A stretch of DNA of 39,780 nucleotides, taken from positions 1 to 39,780 of the IMG/VR virus record IMGVR_UViG_3300045282_000312. One strand, written 5' to 3'. The stretch's first letter is position 1. Every line of letters begins with the position of its first letter. The stretch is from a virus. This document shows, one piece after another, positions 10,901 through 18,439 of this stretch. Made by a program: the position numbers and the translations under genes. The notes below the pieces were generated by a model. The model made no database searches. It worked only from the letters and a program-made list of their open reading frames with translations, and was not told the origin of the DNA.

Positions 10901-11563
10901 TTGCAAGGACTCTCCGACACGGTCAACGTGCTGCACGACCCGTCGCGCTACGCGCCGAAGTTCGTTGAGGGCCTGGTGTCCAGCTACGGGCCGTTTTCGT
11001 CGCTTGGCCGCCAGGTGCAGCGGGCCATGGGCGTCGCGTCGCGCAATCCGCGCGAGGGGGCGCTGGGCCTGATCGATGCGCTCGAGGCCAACTACCCCGG
11101 TCTGAGCGGGAACGTCCCCGAGGCGACGACGGCGATCGGCGAGCCGCGGACCCAGGGCATCAGCGGTGCGGCCGCGTTCGCGCTGCCGATCCGCGCCGAC
11201 ATCGAACGCGACGAGCCGACGCTGAAGCTGCTCCGCGAGAACGATGTGAGCATTCCGCCTGAGCCGAAGCAGGTGAATATTGGGCGGGGCCAGTCGATCG
11301 ATCTGACGGAAGCGGAACAGGATCAGGTCAAGCGTGCGCGCGGCGCCGCGATCAAACAGGCGGTCGACCAGGTGCAACAGACCAGGGCGTGGCAGGGCGC
11401 CGACATGGCCACGCGCAACGCGCTCTTGAAGCAGGCAGTCAATTTCGGGACGCAGACCGCGACCGTTGACTTCTATCGATCGCTGCAACCGTCGGAGGTC
11501 CAGTCACGCGCGAAAGAGCGCAGTGTGCCTGAGCCGTACTACATCGGGGGTGCCCCAAGCTGA
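4964..11563 (+). CDS. Giant virion (polyvalent/ejection) protein with glucosaminidase and C39-like peptidase domains
   Basis: A 2,199-residue protein. After an Ala/Gln-rich head (about 1-110, with repeated HAQQA), residues 141-270 look like a flagellar FlgJ/LytD-type beta-N-acetylglucosaminidase, with catalytic-type Glu172 in NETGWG. Residues 305-445 resemble a C39-like papain-fold peptidase, with Cys315 in AACGPAA and His396 in TPGHYFYADAY. Three 11-residue Gly/Ala repeats follow at 508-540. The rest is long helical and low-complexity sequence, with a conserved-looking block around 1590-1900 that includes hydrophobic stretches (for example AIGTAIFGGGVAMGAGVF). Such proteins are usually packaged and ejected with DNA, opening the wall and perhaps extending a channel. 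GTG 4964 is the first start after the upstream stop; the end overlaps the next ATG (TGATG). Confidence 0.88.
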   Translation: MPGTLLLDDWRQSVEDELRKHAQQAFQVVGNPPAAPHPQQVLNELQNHAQQAAQQAEQGVTQFAQQRQQNVADVGAQLQDYAQQAVSGVTQFAQPRSTEPQQDLTTFLGPAPPITAGQGDVQGAPSPDTTVVPTRVGQGQSNFIQTLQPLAARVAARTGIDPNVMIAIAANETGWGQSQTAKEQNNLFSIQGPSGQASRWATYSSPEQSFQGFVDLISSAPRYRQAWADRADPEKFVDDLRNAGYVVDEPGYPAQGWVDQVKSINRNLPVAPGAGIVDRATGLVQQAAGAVQQGFRDISQFGDPQLTNSEAYAACGPAAAVRFAERFGRNPTLREAVDLAKQVGWTEASGMAGIGSQQRLLEKLGVPTSIVQGAQWDRFAKEAQSGNPVTISTPGHYFYADAYDPSSGAFHVGRSGTDLRGGKEWMTAAEMEGRMGGAQGALFADNPTVPAKSSSPTYDVGGPRPAPRAPIYAGVMQPAGGDERAPFQVIGDTIGPVAQDIKQAAGQAGEAVGGALGAAGEAIGGALSTAGQAIGGVFSDVGSGAQQSLTDVGQSGLGNQVLRGGRSQAESAEFAQHQLEEAQRLVDEQRRRDAEPITAGNVASTAWNAIINATPSMGITWDDYLRSQQQKNTWIDQNNPLRDVPVLGGLTSGLAEQLTDPLMIATFGPTSSLGWVAGAAVGERVAAAAADRLAPAATRWLSTVADKFTSGAIIGGLQNALFEAEQADATPQSVGTALLVGAGLGGTIDAAAPAVASTVGRIGQSIMDRAPELGPILRARQSGEVQVNAPLGGVPAAVERARGETPGAPGSRAPEAELPRRVSEPAGPPTSEADGVQARTDREPIQVPPVVAEGGAQPEPATIQPGRQQAQITPPFATNLAGAALGGYAGNAATPEDAPLDERLRNIGLGASAGLLGTSAVTRTLERRPALATAAVRAAEDTGFRAPETTRPGEDLLRATTQEPITGTTREPRTLGEVQSNPHLLREAEPGDTPLSDDALAAHYDQLEQRMQDVQQRFDAVDEQLRNPNVKAERPPWAAGYTNDQLVQIARQHDVSAYEPNWWERAGLETGSGEVRENVGQGGFQRGQGQREPTQADLRAERNQLAKERRDLLAAAQQLGEARPGQRFVQPRERGQVGDLPFDTGDQEATPHGPYATETSGPSGNLASDLVTRNGTKPVPSQLSGLREEPGQVVGEKGGLTGRGILDPETVGRPSARAKRVMPNLDAMVKDMPEVRAQIQQAVEDNPALFEAYQQGRISHDSLLNDLATKVGMTAKDFLKTPVGKGFNPQELVALQAAAIDSQHRQTQLAEEIMAKGGVDNLTPEEVAYGLSSLVDAARLLPVATGARSTAGRALNALKARIDRGMAAGINASNERIAARREADAARRAAVKATRLLEKTRDLEGEQKQALNGARAKGAPKNILDQIAEAYDQLDRYQAMTLHEKGAEFDRLAKERAAAAAKRKEAVRGAPEELLSALKAELKAERDNFAKRKDTWETMAFWDTKANENAVNKRNSFRGGLYLEQQRKSALEAQKTSEARAAKAWDLEQKRQTRQSDKAGALLEAIGGERPSRELLASFVDAITSEDDLAAPKFLKGMQRQGWWGRSQIMRIAGLLSSTATHMINATGNVTQVPIEVASHAATIGIDWARAKATGGERQAYWAELGPMLEGYGPGFLAHLPEAIKILQTGITPVERADLSKIRAGFQSGSTKVDTAVEAPLRMLQASDELFRGGAFAMQANRVATRYATQEGFTGARRAGRMRDIVSHLEDYPELYQEAQDAAARMVFQEKRTVPMPQTFTNGVPGEIARAVVSQPLPFVKTPANITAQGFGLSPLGFAGVAEAIANRPNVRPERLGRQTLLAEQRLARTAIGTAIFGGGVAMGAGVFSGGKSMLTGAYDDNEASTYPQGWREWSMRVEDPVSGNTYYVPIQNYGAAGVPLALAAIVTDAGHRGKTLLDEDEMKRASTAIGAYVLDNTFLQGLSDTVNVLHDPSRYAPKFVEGLVSSYGPFSSLGRQVQRAMGVASRNPREGALGLIDALEANYPGLSGNVPEATTAIGEPRTQGISGAAAFALPIRADIERDEPTLKLLRENDVSIPPEPKQVNIGRGQSIDLTEAEQDQVKRARGAAIKQAVDQVQQTRAWQGADMATRNALLKQAVNFGTQTATVDFYRSLQPSEVQSRAKERSVPEPYYIGGAPS
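6485..6583 (+). repeat. Three tandem 11-residue Gly/Ala repeats in the giant virion protein
   Basis: Codons 508-540 encode AGEAVGGALGA, AGEAIGGALST and AGQAIGGVFSD: three exact-length undecads with GG at a fixed place. Eleven-residue periodicity with small residues is typical of amphipathic or glycine-zipper helices that lie on or insert into membranes. This would fit an ejected protein that must cross the host membrane; the function is inferred. Confidence 0.8.
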
Positions 11564-13437
11564 TGCCTTACAACTCGAAGCAAGCCGCCGTCGACGCGCT
11601 CAAGCCCGGTTACCGTGTCGTCGGGGAGAAGCCGTACTTCGTCAACAAGGCGAACCCGAATGCTGGTCGTCCTGGGGAGCCGGCGCAGATCCAGGAGCAG
11701 CAGGGCGTCACCCTGTCGATTTTGGGTCCGAAGGGCGAGCCAGACACCATCGTCGTCAAGGAAGTCGGCAACAACCCCGACACGAAGGGCGGCGTCGGCT
11801 TCGACGTCATCGAAGGTCCGCAGAGCAAACCGACCGCGGGCAACCAGGCCTCGCCGCCGGGCGGCTGGACGCCGGTCTACCGCACGCCAGGCGACGCCTC
11901 GAGCGGCCAGATCGGTCAGTGGGACCCACAGAACAACGAGTTTCACCCGACGGCCGCGGACCCCAATGCAAAGCCCTCGGGCACGTACGACAACGTCATC
12001 GACCCGAACGATCCGAAGGGCAAGCGGATCATCGGCATGATCGACAAGGGCGACAAATCGTGGCATGCGGTCTCCAACGATCCGAACCTGCCCGGTCGTC
12101 AGATCATCACCACCCCGAGCGCCGTCTATGCCGTCGACGCTGACAACAACGTTTCGAAACTGGTCGACATTGACAAGAACTCGCCGTTCCAGGCGGTCAT
12201 CGTCGACGGCAAGCCGTTCAAGTTCGACCCGAATACGGGCACGTTCACTGCTGGCCCGGTCAACGAGCACCCGGATATCAAGGACGCGAACAACCTGCCG
12301 ATGGTCTGGACTGTCCAGCCCGATGGCAGTGCCAAGTACGCCTATCCACCAGGCGTCAAGCCCGCCGCGGGGCTGAGCGTCAACACGACCGCGCCCAACC
12401 TGATCTGGTACGACACCGACGGCAACGTTGTCGCCACGCGCAAGAACGAGAACTACCTCCCGACGCCCGCGACCGCGCCCTCGCCGAACACGACGGCGCC
12501 GATGCTGCTGCTGCCGGATCCGAAAGATCCGACGAAGCTGACCTGGCAGCCGAACAAGGGCCAGGTGCTCGCCAGCGACGCGCTCAAACAACTCGCCTCG
12601 CATCTGACCGGGCAGGTCGTCTCGGGCGACATGACCGTCGACGAGGCCAAGACGCTGATCGACTCCGCCAACGCGCGGATGACCAACGACATCAACCAGG
12701 CCAACACCGCGCGCGGCGCGGCCAGCGACATCCTGACGGCCATGTCGACGGGCGCCACGACCGGCGCGGGCATCCTGCAGAACCGCGTCAGCAACGCCCA
12801 GCAGATGCTGGGGAGCGTGCTCGGACTCGCGGGCCAGGGCCAGCGTTCGGGCAATATGGGCGGCGGCCTGATGAGTGCGCCGGCAGGCCTCGGGGAGCAG
12901 CTCGTCGGGGGCATTCAGGGCTGGGCGACCGAGCTCGGTGGCGGCCAGGGGGTGTACGACACGGCCGCGCGACTGGTGCAGGCGGCCGATCCGCAGAATG
13001 GGCGCAGCCCCGAGGCGCAGGCGGCGTACGGCGTGCTGACGCAGATGCTCGACCGGTACAAGCAGCAGACTGGCCAGGACCATCCGACGGTGGTAGCGAC
13101 GCAGGCCGCCCAACAGTCGCAGCAACAGGGTGGCATGGCCGCGCCGGCGACGGTGGTACCGCCGCAACAGGCAGCGCCAGTGATGCAGCCGGCGCCGGTC
13201 GCGGCGGGCGTCGTCGCCCCGCCGAACCAGGTACCCGGCGCGAACTACGGAAATGCCATCGCGTACACCGGCGGAGTCGCGCCGGCGTCGTATGGCTTCA
13301 CCCCACCTGGCGGCTCGAGCTACTCGTACGGTGGTCCGGTCCCGTGGGCGGGTGCCGTGCCGCAGCCATTGCCGCCGGGTGCGTTCACCGCACCGCGGAC
13401 ACTGACCGCCGCGGACGTGCTGGCAGGGAGAGCATAA
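11563..13437 (+). CDS. Large virion protein, beta-rich head and helical C-terminus
   Basis: A 624-residue product that starts at ATG 11563, overlapping the giant gene's stop by one base. Residues 1-310 look like successive small beta units, each with NPDTKGG, DPNDPKG or DPNTGTF-type turns and a Val/Ile strand. Residues 330-440 are helical (ASDALKQLASHLTGQVVSGD onward), and the last 150 residues are Gln/Pro/Ala/Gly-rich and disordered. No family is recognised. Sitting between the giant ejection protein and the scaffold gene, it may be an internal virion or neck/tail protein. Coding potential is strong and no frame break is visible. Confidence 0.8.
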   Translation: MPYNSKQAAVDALKPGYRVVGEKPYFVNKANPNAGRPGEPAQIQEQQGVTLSILGPKGEPDTIVVKEVGNNPDTKGGVGFDVIEGPQSKPTAGNQASPPGGWTPVYRTPGDASSGQIGQWDPQNNEFHPTAADPNAKPSGTYDNVIDPNDPKGKRIIGMIDKGDKSWHAVSNDPNLPGRQIITTPSAVYAVDADNNVSKLVDIDKNSPFQAVIVDGKPFKFDPNTGTFTAGPVNEHPDIKDANNLPMVWTVQPDGSAKYAYPPGVKPAAGLSVNTTAPNLIWYDTDGNVVATRKNENYLPTPATAPSPNTTAPMLLLPDPKDPTKLTWQPNKGQVLASDALKQLASHLTGQVVSGDMTVDEAKTLIDSANARMTNDINQANTARGAASDILTAMSTGATTGAGILQNRVSNAQQMLGSVLGLAGQGQRSGNMGGGLMSAPAGLGEQLVGGIQGWATELGGGQGVYDTAARLVQAADPQNGRSPEAQAAYGVLTQMLDRYKQQTGQDHPTVVATQAAQQSQQQGGMAAPATVVPPQQAAPVMQPAPVAAGVVAPPNQVPGANYGNAIAYTGGVAPASYGFTPPGGSSYSYGGPVPWAGAVPQPLPPGAFTAPRTLTAADVLAGRA

Positions 13438-13440
13438 GCG

Positions 13441-14400
13441 ATGCCTTGGTTTCCAAATCCCGCTGGCGGAGCCCCCATCCAGGCCCCTACGAATCCGAAC
13501 CCAGCCGGTGGTTCCCTTGGCTATTACTCCGATCCGGGGTACAACGGGCCGCCTCCTGGCGGTTCGCCGTCCTCCCCGTCATCCCCGTCGCCCTCCACTC
13601 CGACGGGTGCGACGCCGACGGTCAACACGGGCAACTCCCAGCAACTCGCCTCAGGCATCAACAGCCTGCTGGGTGCGATCGCCTCGGGCAACAAGCAAGC
13701 CTTTGACGAGGCGGTGCGCCAGTTCAACGAGTCGTTCGGCCTCGACAAAGACAAGTTCGACGAGTCGGTTCGCCAGTTCAACCAGAACTATTTGATCTCC
13801 CAGTCCGGTGTGACCGGCACGTATCAGGGTGCGCCGACGATGCAGGCGCAGGCGCAGAATGCGGGTCTGTACGGTTTCGTGCCGACGCTCAACGCGCAGG
13901 GGGTGCCGGTCGGTCCAAACGGACAACCGCTGCAAACGCTGGCGGCGCAGAACCAGGCCTATAGCCAGCAGCTGGGTTTGATCAGTCAGGCCGCGGCGCT
14001 GCAGGCCAATCCGTTCCGGCAGCAGCAGGCGATCGGTCAGATGGGCAGTCTGCTCGGCGGCCAGGGCGTGGCGGCCTTCCAGGCGCCGAACACGGTGGCC
14101 GGCGTGGGCACCGCCGGCGGGAACACCAGCGGCGGCATGGGCTACCTGCAGCAGATGATCGACGACATCCGCGACCCGACCGCGAACCAGTCGACCATGA
14201 GCAACGTGCTGAACGCGATCCCGACGCCCAACAAGCTCAACAGCAACGAGTTTCTGCGCGCGTCGCCGTCGACGCAGAGCATGGTCCTGCAGGGCATGCA
14301 GGAAAAGTACGGCCTCGATCCCAACGACGCGCTCAGCCAGATCAAGGCCACCCTGCCGCAGTTCACCGCGCCGACCACCATGGGTACGGTCAAGAGGTAG
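13441..14400 (+). CDS. Hypothetical virion protein, 319 aa
   Basis: Starts three bases after the previous stop, with [20 protein letters not shown]. The first 60 residues are Pro/Gly/Ser-rich. Two similar helical segments follow ([18 protein letters not shown], then [11 protein letters not shown]), then a Gln/Gly/Ala-rich middle and a compact C-terminal part ([20 protein letters not shown]). The FDExVRQFN duplication suggests a short coiled-coil repeat. The composition resembles minor virion proteins next to ejection proteins in short-tailed phages. The exact role is unknown. Confidence 0.75.
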   Translation: MPWFPNPAGGAPIQAPTNPNPAGGSLGYYSDPGYNGPPPGGSPSSPSSPSPSTPTGATPTVNTGNSQQLASGINSLLGAIASGNKQAFDEAVRQFNESFGLDKDKFDESVRQFNQNYLISQSGVTGTYQGAPTMQAQAQNAGLYGFVPTLNAQGVPVGPNGQPLQTLAAQNQAYSQQLGLISQAAALQANPFRQQQAIGQMGSLLGGQGVAAFQAPNTVAGVGTAGGNTSGGMGYLQQMIDDIRDPTANQSTMSNVLNAIPTPNKLNSNEFLRASPSTQSMVLQGMQEKYGLDPNDALSQIKATLPQFTAPTTMGTVKR

Positions 14401-14404
14401 CGTC

Positions 14405-14539
14405 ATGCCGCTCAAAAAGGGCTCGAGCCAGAAGACGATCAGTAGCAACATCCGTCGCGAGGTCAAGGCTGGACGGCCGCAACGTCAGGCAGTGGCGATC
14501 GCGATGCGGACCGCTGGGAAGCCGAAACCGAAGAAATGA
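14405..14539 (+). CDS. 44-residue basic phage protein ([12 protein letters not shown] family)
   Basis: A short gene that reads [20 protein letters not shown] and ends in GKPKPKK. It matches a well-known family of very small, basic phage proteins of pattern PLKKG-S-QKTIS-NI, usually encoded among structural genes; I believe this corresponds to the DUF6496 type, but have not verified that. The first half is basic and flexible, then a short amphipathic helix ([12 protein letters not shown]) and a Lys-rich end, so nucleic-acid binding or a capsid-associated role is plausible. The stop overlaps the next ATG (ATGA, 14536-14539). Recognising the N-terminal pattern makes this a confident gene despite its size. 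Confidence 0.85.
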   Translation: MPLKKGSSQKTISSNIRREVKAGRPQRQAVAIAMRTAGKPKPKK

Positions 14540-14730
14540 CGCCGACCGAACAGCGTGAGAGCGACGAGCTCGATCGGGTAGCGCAGCAGATGGTTGACAC
14601 ACTGCGCACCGCGGGGCCTTTCGCAGCCGGTCGCGCTTATGCGGACTGGCTGCGCTGGATTGACGATCCAACGCTGGTGCGCGAGCTCAACCGCCGCATC
14701 GAAGCGCTTGAGGCCGAGACTCGTCCATGA
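14536..14730 (+). CDS. Small acidic helical protein, 64 aa
   Basis: ATG 14536 overlaps the stop of the 44-residue gene, and its stop overlaps the scaffold start at 14727. The product begins [20 protein letters not shown] and is predicted helical throughout, with a Trp-containing core ([10 protein letters not shown]) and a Glu-rich end. No family is recognised. The double overlap places it firmly in the morphogenesis operon. Confidence 0.7.
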   Translation: MTPTEQRESDELDRVAQQMVDTLRTAGPFAAGRAYADWLRWIDDPTLVRELNRRIEALEAETRP

Positions 14731-15596
14731 CTATGTCCGACCGGGGCATCCACCCGGACCTGGTCGAGGAGGAGACCGCTGCCCAGGAGGCCGCACCCGA
14801 AGCGCCAGCGCCGGCTCGGGGCCGCGGCGGCCGCGCTCGAGCCGCGGAGCCAGCTGCGCCGGCGCCCGAGACGCCGGCAGAGCCGACCGAACGCGAAGCC
14901 ACACCCGAGCCAGCCGAAACGCCGGACTGGCTGCAGCAGGCGCGCGAAGCCAAAGATCCGGTCGAGGCGTTCAAGCTGCTGTCGAAGAACCTGCCGCGCG
15001 ATGTGCTCGAGCGCGACGAGGTCATCAGCGGCCTGATCGGCCACAAGGCCGACGCCATGCTGAAGCAGCGCGAGCGCGACGCGCAGGAACGCGCCAAGCT
15101 CGAGGCGGCGCAGAACAACGATCTGTACACGCTGGGCGAGATCACTCAGCGCGAGTATCAGGAGCGCCAAGCCGCTCAACAGGCAACGCAGCATGCTGGT
15201 CTGTTCATGGACGGCGTTGTATTGTTCCAGCAATCCCTCGACCGATCCCTCCAGGAGAAGGTTGCGGGCAGAACATTCGGCGAAGGAAAAGGTCAGGCCC
15301 AAGGGGTCGCTGAGTATCTCCAGTTCCTGCACGACGAGTCGGTCAAGCTCGGCGTGGAGCGCGAGCTCCAACGGCGCGAGTCTGCACTACGCAAGTCGGT
15401 CTTGAGCGAGGTCAACGGCGACGAGCCAGTCCCCGAGCGCGAATCAGGTACCCCCGGTCGCGTCCGCGAAGTGACTGACGAACAGATTGAGGCGATGACC
15501 ATGCAGGAATACGACGCCCTGTTCGATTCGAACGGGCATCCAAAACCGGGGGTGCGCCACAGGTCAACCCGAGGCATCCCCCTGACACAACGCTAG
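14727..15596 (+). CDS. Putative scaffolding protein
   Basis: A 289-residue, highly charged, mostly helical protein directly before the major capsid gene, the usual place of the scaffold that shapes the prohead. Residues 1-70 are Ala/Pro/Glu-rich and disordered. Residues 70-210 are long Glu/Arg/Gln-rich helices (AMLKQRERDAQERAKLEAAQ), and the basic C-terminus (GVRHRSTRGIPLTQR) could contact capsid protein, as scaffold C-termini often do. The call rests on composition and position; there is no catalytic motif, and no embedded protease domain is evident. Confidence 0.75.
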   Translation: MTMSDRGIHPDLVEEETAAQEAAPEAPAPARGRGGRARAAEPAAPAPETPAEPTEREATPEPAETPDWLQQAREAKDPVEAFKLLSKNLPRDVLERDEVISGLIGHKADAMLKQRERDAQERAKLEAAQNNDLYTLGEITQREYQERQAAQQATQHAGLFMDGVVLFQQSLDRSLQEKVAGRTFGEGKGQAQGVAEYLQFLHDESVKLGVERELQRRESALRKSVLSEVNGDEPVPERESGTPGRVREVTDEQIEAMTMQEYDALFDSNGHPKPGVRHRSTRGIPLTQR

Positions 15597-15606
15597 GGGG
15601 TCACCC

Positions 15607-16461
15607 GTGCCAACTGGTGCAACGGAATTCGTCGACAAGACGATCGCCGATGGCGTGTTCTCGCCCGACATCTGGTCCAAGCAGGTCCTGCGCGCAGCCG
15701 AGTCGAACCTGGTCATCGCCAAGAGCGTCAACCGTGGTTTCGAGAACGACGCCACGGTCGGCAAGACGGTCAAGGTCGCCAGCATCGGCAACCTCGCCGC
15801 TCGAGCCAAAGCCGAGAACACCGCGATCACGTACGAAACGGTGGCCGAGACCGCGACCACCATCACGCTGAACATCTGGTCCTATGCCGCGCTCGGTATC
15901 GAGGACATCGTCAAGGTGCAATCGATCGTCGACGTGCAGAACGAGTACCAGCGCAAGCTCGGCTATGCCGTTGCGCGCGACATCGACTCGAAGCTCGCCG
16001 CGGACTTCGCTGGGTTCTCGCAGGTCGTCGGCACGCTCGGCACCGCCGCTTCTGACGCCAACGTGCTCGCCGCGATCAAGCTGCTCGACGACGCCGACGT
16101 GCCGCAGGACGATCGGTTCTTCATCATGTCGCCGGCTGAGAAGGTCGCCAAGCTGGCGCTCGATCGCTGGTCGAACGCGCTGTACATCGGCAACAACAAC
16201 CTGCCGGTGAAGAACGGCATGCTCGGCGACATGTACGGGCTCAACCTGGCGGTCACCACGAACCTGGTGAAGCCGGCCGCGGGTCAGGCAAACAACGCGA
16301 TTTTCCACCGCGACGCCCTGGCGCTGGTGGTGCAGCGCACGCCGAAGACGCACATCTTCTACGACATCGACGTGTTTGCCTGGAAGCTCGCTGTCGAGGT
16401 CATCTACGGCCACCAGGAGATGCGCGATACCTGGGGCGTGCTGGTCAACGGAGCGAGCTAA
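15607..16461 (+). CDS. Major capsid protein
   Basis: A 284-residue protein after the scaffold gene, with features of HK97-fold coat proteins. These include an N-terminal segment with FSPDIWSKQVLRAAESNLVI, a beta-rich E-loop-like stretch (VGKTVKVASIGNLAARAKAE), the long spine helix region (EYQRKLGYAVARDIDSKLAA), and a late segment with FIMSPAEKVAKLA before the end. It starts at GTG 15607, preceded by a purine-rich TAGGGGG at 15595-15601, a good ribosome site. Coat protein is the most abundant virion protein, so this region should be highly expressed. Length is normal for the fold. Confidence 0.88.
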   Translation: MPTGATEFVDKTIADGVFSPDIWSKQVLRAAESNLVIAKSVNRGFENDATVGKTVKVASIGNLAARAKAENTAITYETVAETATTITLNIWSYAALGIEDIVKVQSIVDVQNEYQRKLGYAVARDIDSKLAADFAGFSQVVGTLGTAASDANVLAAIKLLDDADVPQDDRFFIMSPAEKVAKLALDRWSNALYIGNNNLPVKNGMLGDMYGLNLAVTTNLVKPAAGQANNAIFHRDALALVVQRTPKTHIFYDIDVFAWKLAVEVIYGHQEMRDTWGVLVNGAS

Positions 16462-16463
16462 TC

Positions 16464-17117
16464 GTGACCACCATCGAAGCACCCGTGGCCGAATCGACCA
16501 CGGGGAGTGCGTTCCTCGACAAGCTGCTGCAGCAGACCGCGCCGGCGGCCAGCCAGCCGCGCCGCGGGCAGAACTACAACTACCCGCAGCGTCTGTTTCT
16601 CAAACCCGACGGCTCGGTCGTCTCGCTGCAGGGCGACCCGCAGAACCGCGCGTACTACCAGGACAAGGGCTACAAGCTGCTGAGCGAGGTTCGCGGGCGC
16701 GACGGCAGCAGCGAGGTGCGCCAGTATCTCGACGTCGAGTACCCGAAGATCCTGAAGGTCCAGCGCGACAAGGCGGCCATCATCAACGCCATCCGCCGCG
16801 CGGGCGAGCGCTATCGCGACCTGAATCTCGAAGACACGTTCGACGACTACTCCATCGAGGAGCTGCGCGAGTACCTGGGCGAGATCAAGCGCGAGACCGG
16901 TAAGGACATTCGTGTCATCCTGCCGAGGCGTGCGCAGGCGCGTGAGGACGCGCGCGACGCGGCGCTGCTGGCCGGTGTCGAGACCAGCGCGACGCAGTCG
17001 CTCGAAGGCTTGCAGGCCACGCTCGAACGCGGTCGTGAGCGCACCATTCAGGGCACCGGCTACGACCCGATCGAGCAGGCGCGGCGCAGTCGATCCTCAC
17101 GCGCTGGAGGCGACTGA
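16464..17117 (+). CDS. Hypothetical head/neck protein, 217 aa
   Basis: GTG 16464 follows the capsid stop by two bases. The N-terminal 35 residues are disordered. A compact middle contains LFLKPDGSVVSLQGDPQNRA, then YYQDKGYKLLSEV and a helical part (KAAIINAIRRAGERYRDLNL), ending in an Arg/Glu-rich helix. Related small proteins often follow the capsid gene, but I cannot name a family. Its stop overlaps the next ATG (TGATG at 17115-17119). A capsid decoration or head-completion role is possible. Confidence 0.7.
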   Translation: MTTIEAPVAESTTGSAFLDKLLQQTAPAASQPRRGQNYNYPQRLFLKPDGSVVSLQGDPQNRAYYQDKGYKLLSEVRGRDGSSEVRQYLDVEYPKILKVQRDKAAIINAIRRAGERYRDLNLEDTFDDYSIEELREYLGEIKRETGKDIRVILPRRAQAREDARDAALLAGVETSATQSLEGLQATLERGRERTIQGTGYDPIEQARRSRSSRAGGD

Positions 17118-17557
17118 TGGCTGAACGTACGCCGGCGCAGGAGGAACGCAGCCGCGCACGCGAGCGGGAAGGTATGTGGTTCGAGCACGACCGCGAGCGT
17201 GATCTGGAAGCGAACCAGCGCCAGTTTGACCGTGCGGTCGCGGAGATTCCGAACCCAGGCCCGATCGAGCCGCTGACCGAGCTCCAGGCGTTTCACGCCG
17301 AGCAGACCGACCCGCCGCCGGGCCCCTATCCCGACCCGCCGGCGGGGCCGTACCCCGACCCCGTGATCAAAGAGCGTCCGTCTGAGGAGGCGGTATATGG
17401 CCGAACACGCACACGAGCCCCGCGAGCAACCAACACCAAGCCAGACCGCGAACGTGGACGAGCAGGGCAAGCCGAAAGAGAATCTCGCGCCGCAGAGCGG
17501 GCAGATCCTGGTCGATCCGAGGCCGACCGCGCCGCCGATCAGGCTGGGCAACGCTGA
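17117..17557 (+). CDS. Hypothetical protein with GPYPDP repeat; 3' part overlaps next gene
   Basis: ATG 17117 overlaps the previous stop. Residues 1-70 are charged and helical (ERSRAREREGMWFEHDRERD). A Pro-rich stretch then holds two GPYPDP units. From codon 94 (base 17397) the frame runs 161 bases into the next gene. There the product becomes Arg/Ala/Glu-rich and looks like a shadow translation, so the true protein may not extend this far, or a frameshift may join the two frames. No family is recognised. Confidence 0.55.
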   Translation: MAERTPAQEERSRAREREGMWFEHDRERDLEANQRQFDRAVAEIPNPGPIEPLTELQAFHAEQTDPPPGPYPDPPAGPYPDPVIKERPSEEAVYGRTRTRAPRATNTKPDRERGRAGQAERESRAAERADPGRSEADRAADQAGQR

Positions 17558-17897
17558 GTACACGTTCCCGCCCGCGGCGGCGAGCTCGGATGCGGTGCTC
17601 GCGCTGGAGCCGAACCGTTACGAGGACGCGACCGATGGTCCGGACCCTCAGGTATCGATGACCAAGTACGTCATCTGGAACAAGCCGGACAATTCGAGCT
17701 TCATCGCGCCGATCGCGAATGACGAGACATACGAGCGCAAGGGGTACGTGCGAGGCGCCGAACAGGACATCCCCGACCTGGTGGCGCACCTCGCCGACCT
17801 GGCCAAGACTGACGAACAGCGCAACACGGAAAAGCAGGCGCTCGAAGCGCGCGAGAAGCGCGATCAACAGCGGCGCGAGCTCTATGCCCGTCGATAG
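17397..17897 (+). CDS. Hypothetical virion protein, 166 aa
   Basis: ATG 17397 is preceded by GAGGAG about 10 bases upstream, a clear ribosome site within the previous gene. The N-terminal 40 residues are polar and disordered. The middle has a compact domain-like part (TKYVIWNKPDNSSFIAPIAN, then ETYERKGYVRG), and the C-terminal 45 residues form a charged helix (KQALEAREKRDQQRRELYAR). It overlaps the upstream frame by 161 bases and the downstream start by 14 bases. No family is recognised. Confidence 0.7.
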   Translation: MAEHAHEPREQPTPSQTANVDEQGKPKENLAPQSGQILVDPRPTAPPIRLGNAEYTFPPAAASSDAVLALEPNRYEDATDGPDPQVSMTKYVIWNKPDNSSFIAPIANDETYERKGYVRGAEQDIPDLVAHLADLAKTDEQRNTEKQALEAREKRDQQRRELYARR

Positions 17898-18327
17898 CGG
17901 CTCGATCGCCAGCCAGACCGGCGCGTCTGGCGGACTGTGGACGCACACGCCGGTCGACTGGCGCGGTAACGAGGGGCCAACTGCCAAGCCCGGCGGGTGG
18001 CCGACGGACGCCAGCCTCGCGACGCCGCCGAATGGGGCGACGTCAAGCGGAACTGGTCAGGCGCCCACGATCAGCGCGATTAGCGTGTCGGGCATCACGA
18101 TCACCGGCGCGACTATCAACTACACCCTGGCGCCGTCGTCGTCCAATCAGGTCGAGTACGGCACGACGCTGGCGTACGGGCTGATGAACACCGAAGGTGC
18201 GGGCAGTGGTCCACAGGCGAAGCCGCTTTCAGCGTTGACTGGCGCGACGCTCTACCACTACCGCATCCGCGCGACGGCGAACGGTCTCACCACGTACAGC
18301 AGCGACCGCACATTCACCACTTCGTAG
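17884..18327 (+). CDS. Fibronectin type III-like virion protein
   Basis: ATG 17884 overlaps the previous stop; longer upstream readings cross the neighbouring gene and are rejected. Residues 1-55 are a Gly/Thr/Ser-rich leader. Residues 58-147 look like one fibronectin type III beta-sandwich: repeated hydrophobic strands, QVEYGTT, the LTGATLYHYRIRA strand with the family Tyr, and SDRTFTTS at the end. Phages place such domains on capsids and tails, where they may bind host surface sugars weakly. The location after the capsid genes fits a decoration or tail surface protein. Confidence 0.78.
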   Translation: MPVDSGSIASQTGASGGLWTHTPVDWRGNEGPTAKPGGWPTDASLATPPNGATSSGTGQAPTISAISVSGITITGATINYTLAPSSSNQVEYGTTLAYGLMNTEGAGSGPQAKPLSALTGATLYHYRIRATANGLTTYSSDRTFTTS

Positions 18328-18340
18328 GAGATCCCCAACT

Positions 18341-18439
18341 ATGCGAACGCCTCCTGATCCCAACCCCCCACCGGAGCCAGAGGACGAGGGCGACGAGGTT
18401 CCCGAGCCCGAGCCCGAGGAGGAACCCGATGCCGAATGA
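18341..18439 (+). CDS. 32-residue acidic Pro/Glu peptide
   Basis: ATG 18341 has GGAG about 10 bases upstream, and the 32 codons end at a TGA overlapping the next gene by 11 bases. The product (MRTPPDPNPPPEPEDEGDEV and on) is nearly all Pro, Glu and Asp. It could be a small disordered linker or charge peptide. The next gene's own ribosome site lies inside it, so it may act mainly as a translational coupler. Confidence 0.5.
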   Translation: MRTPPDPNPPPEPEDEGDEVPEPEPEEEPDAE

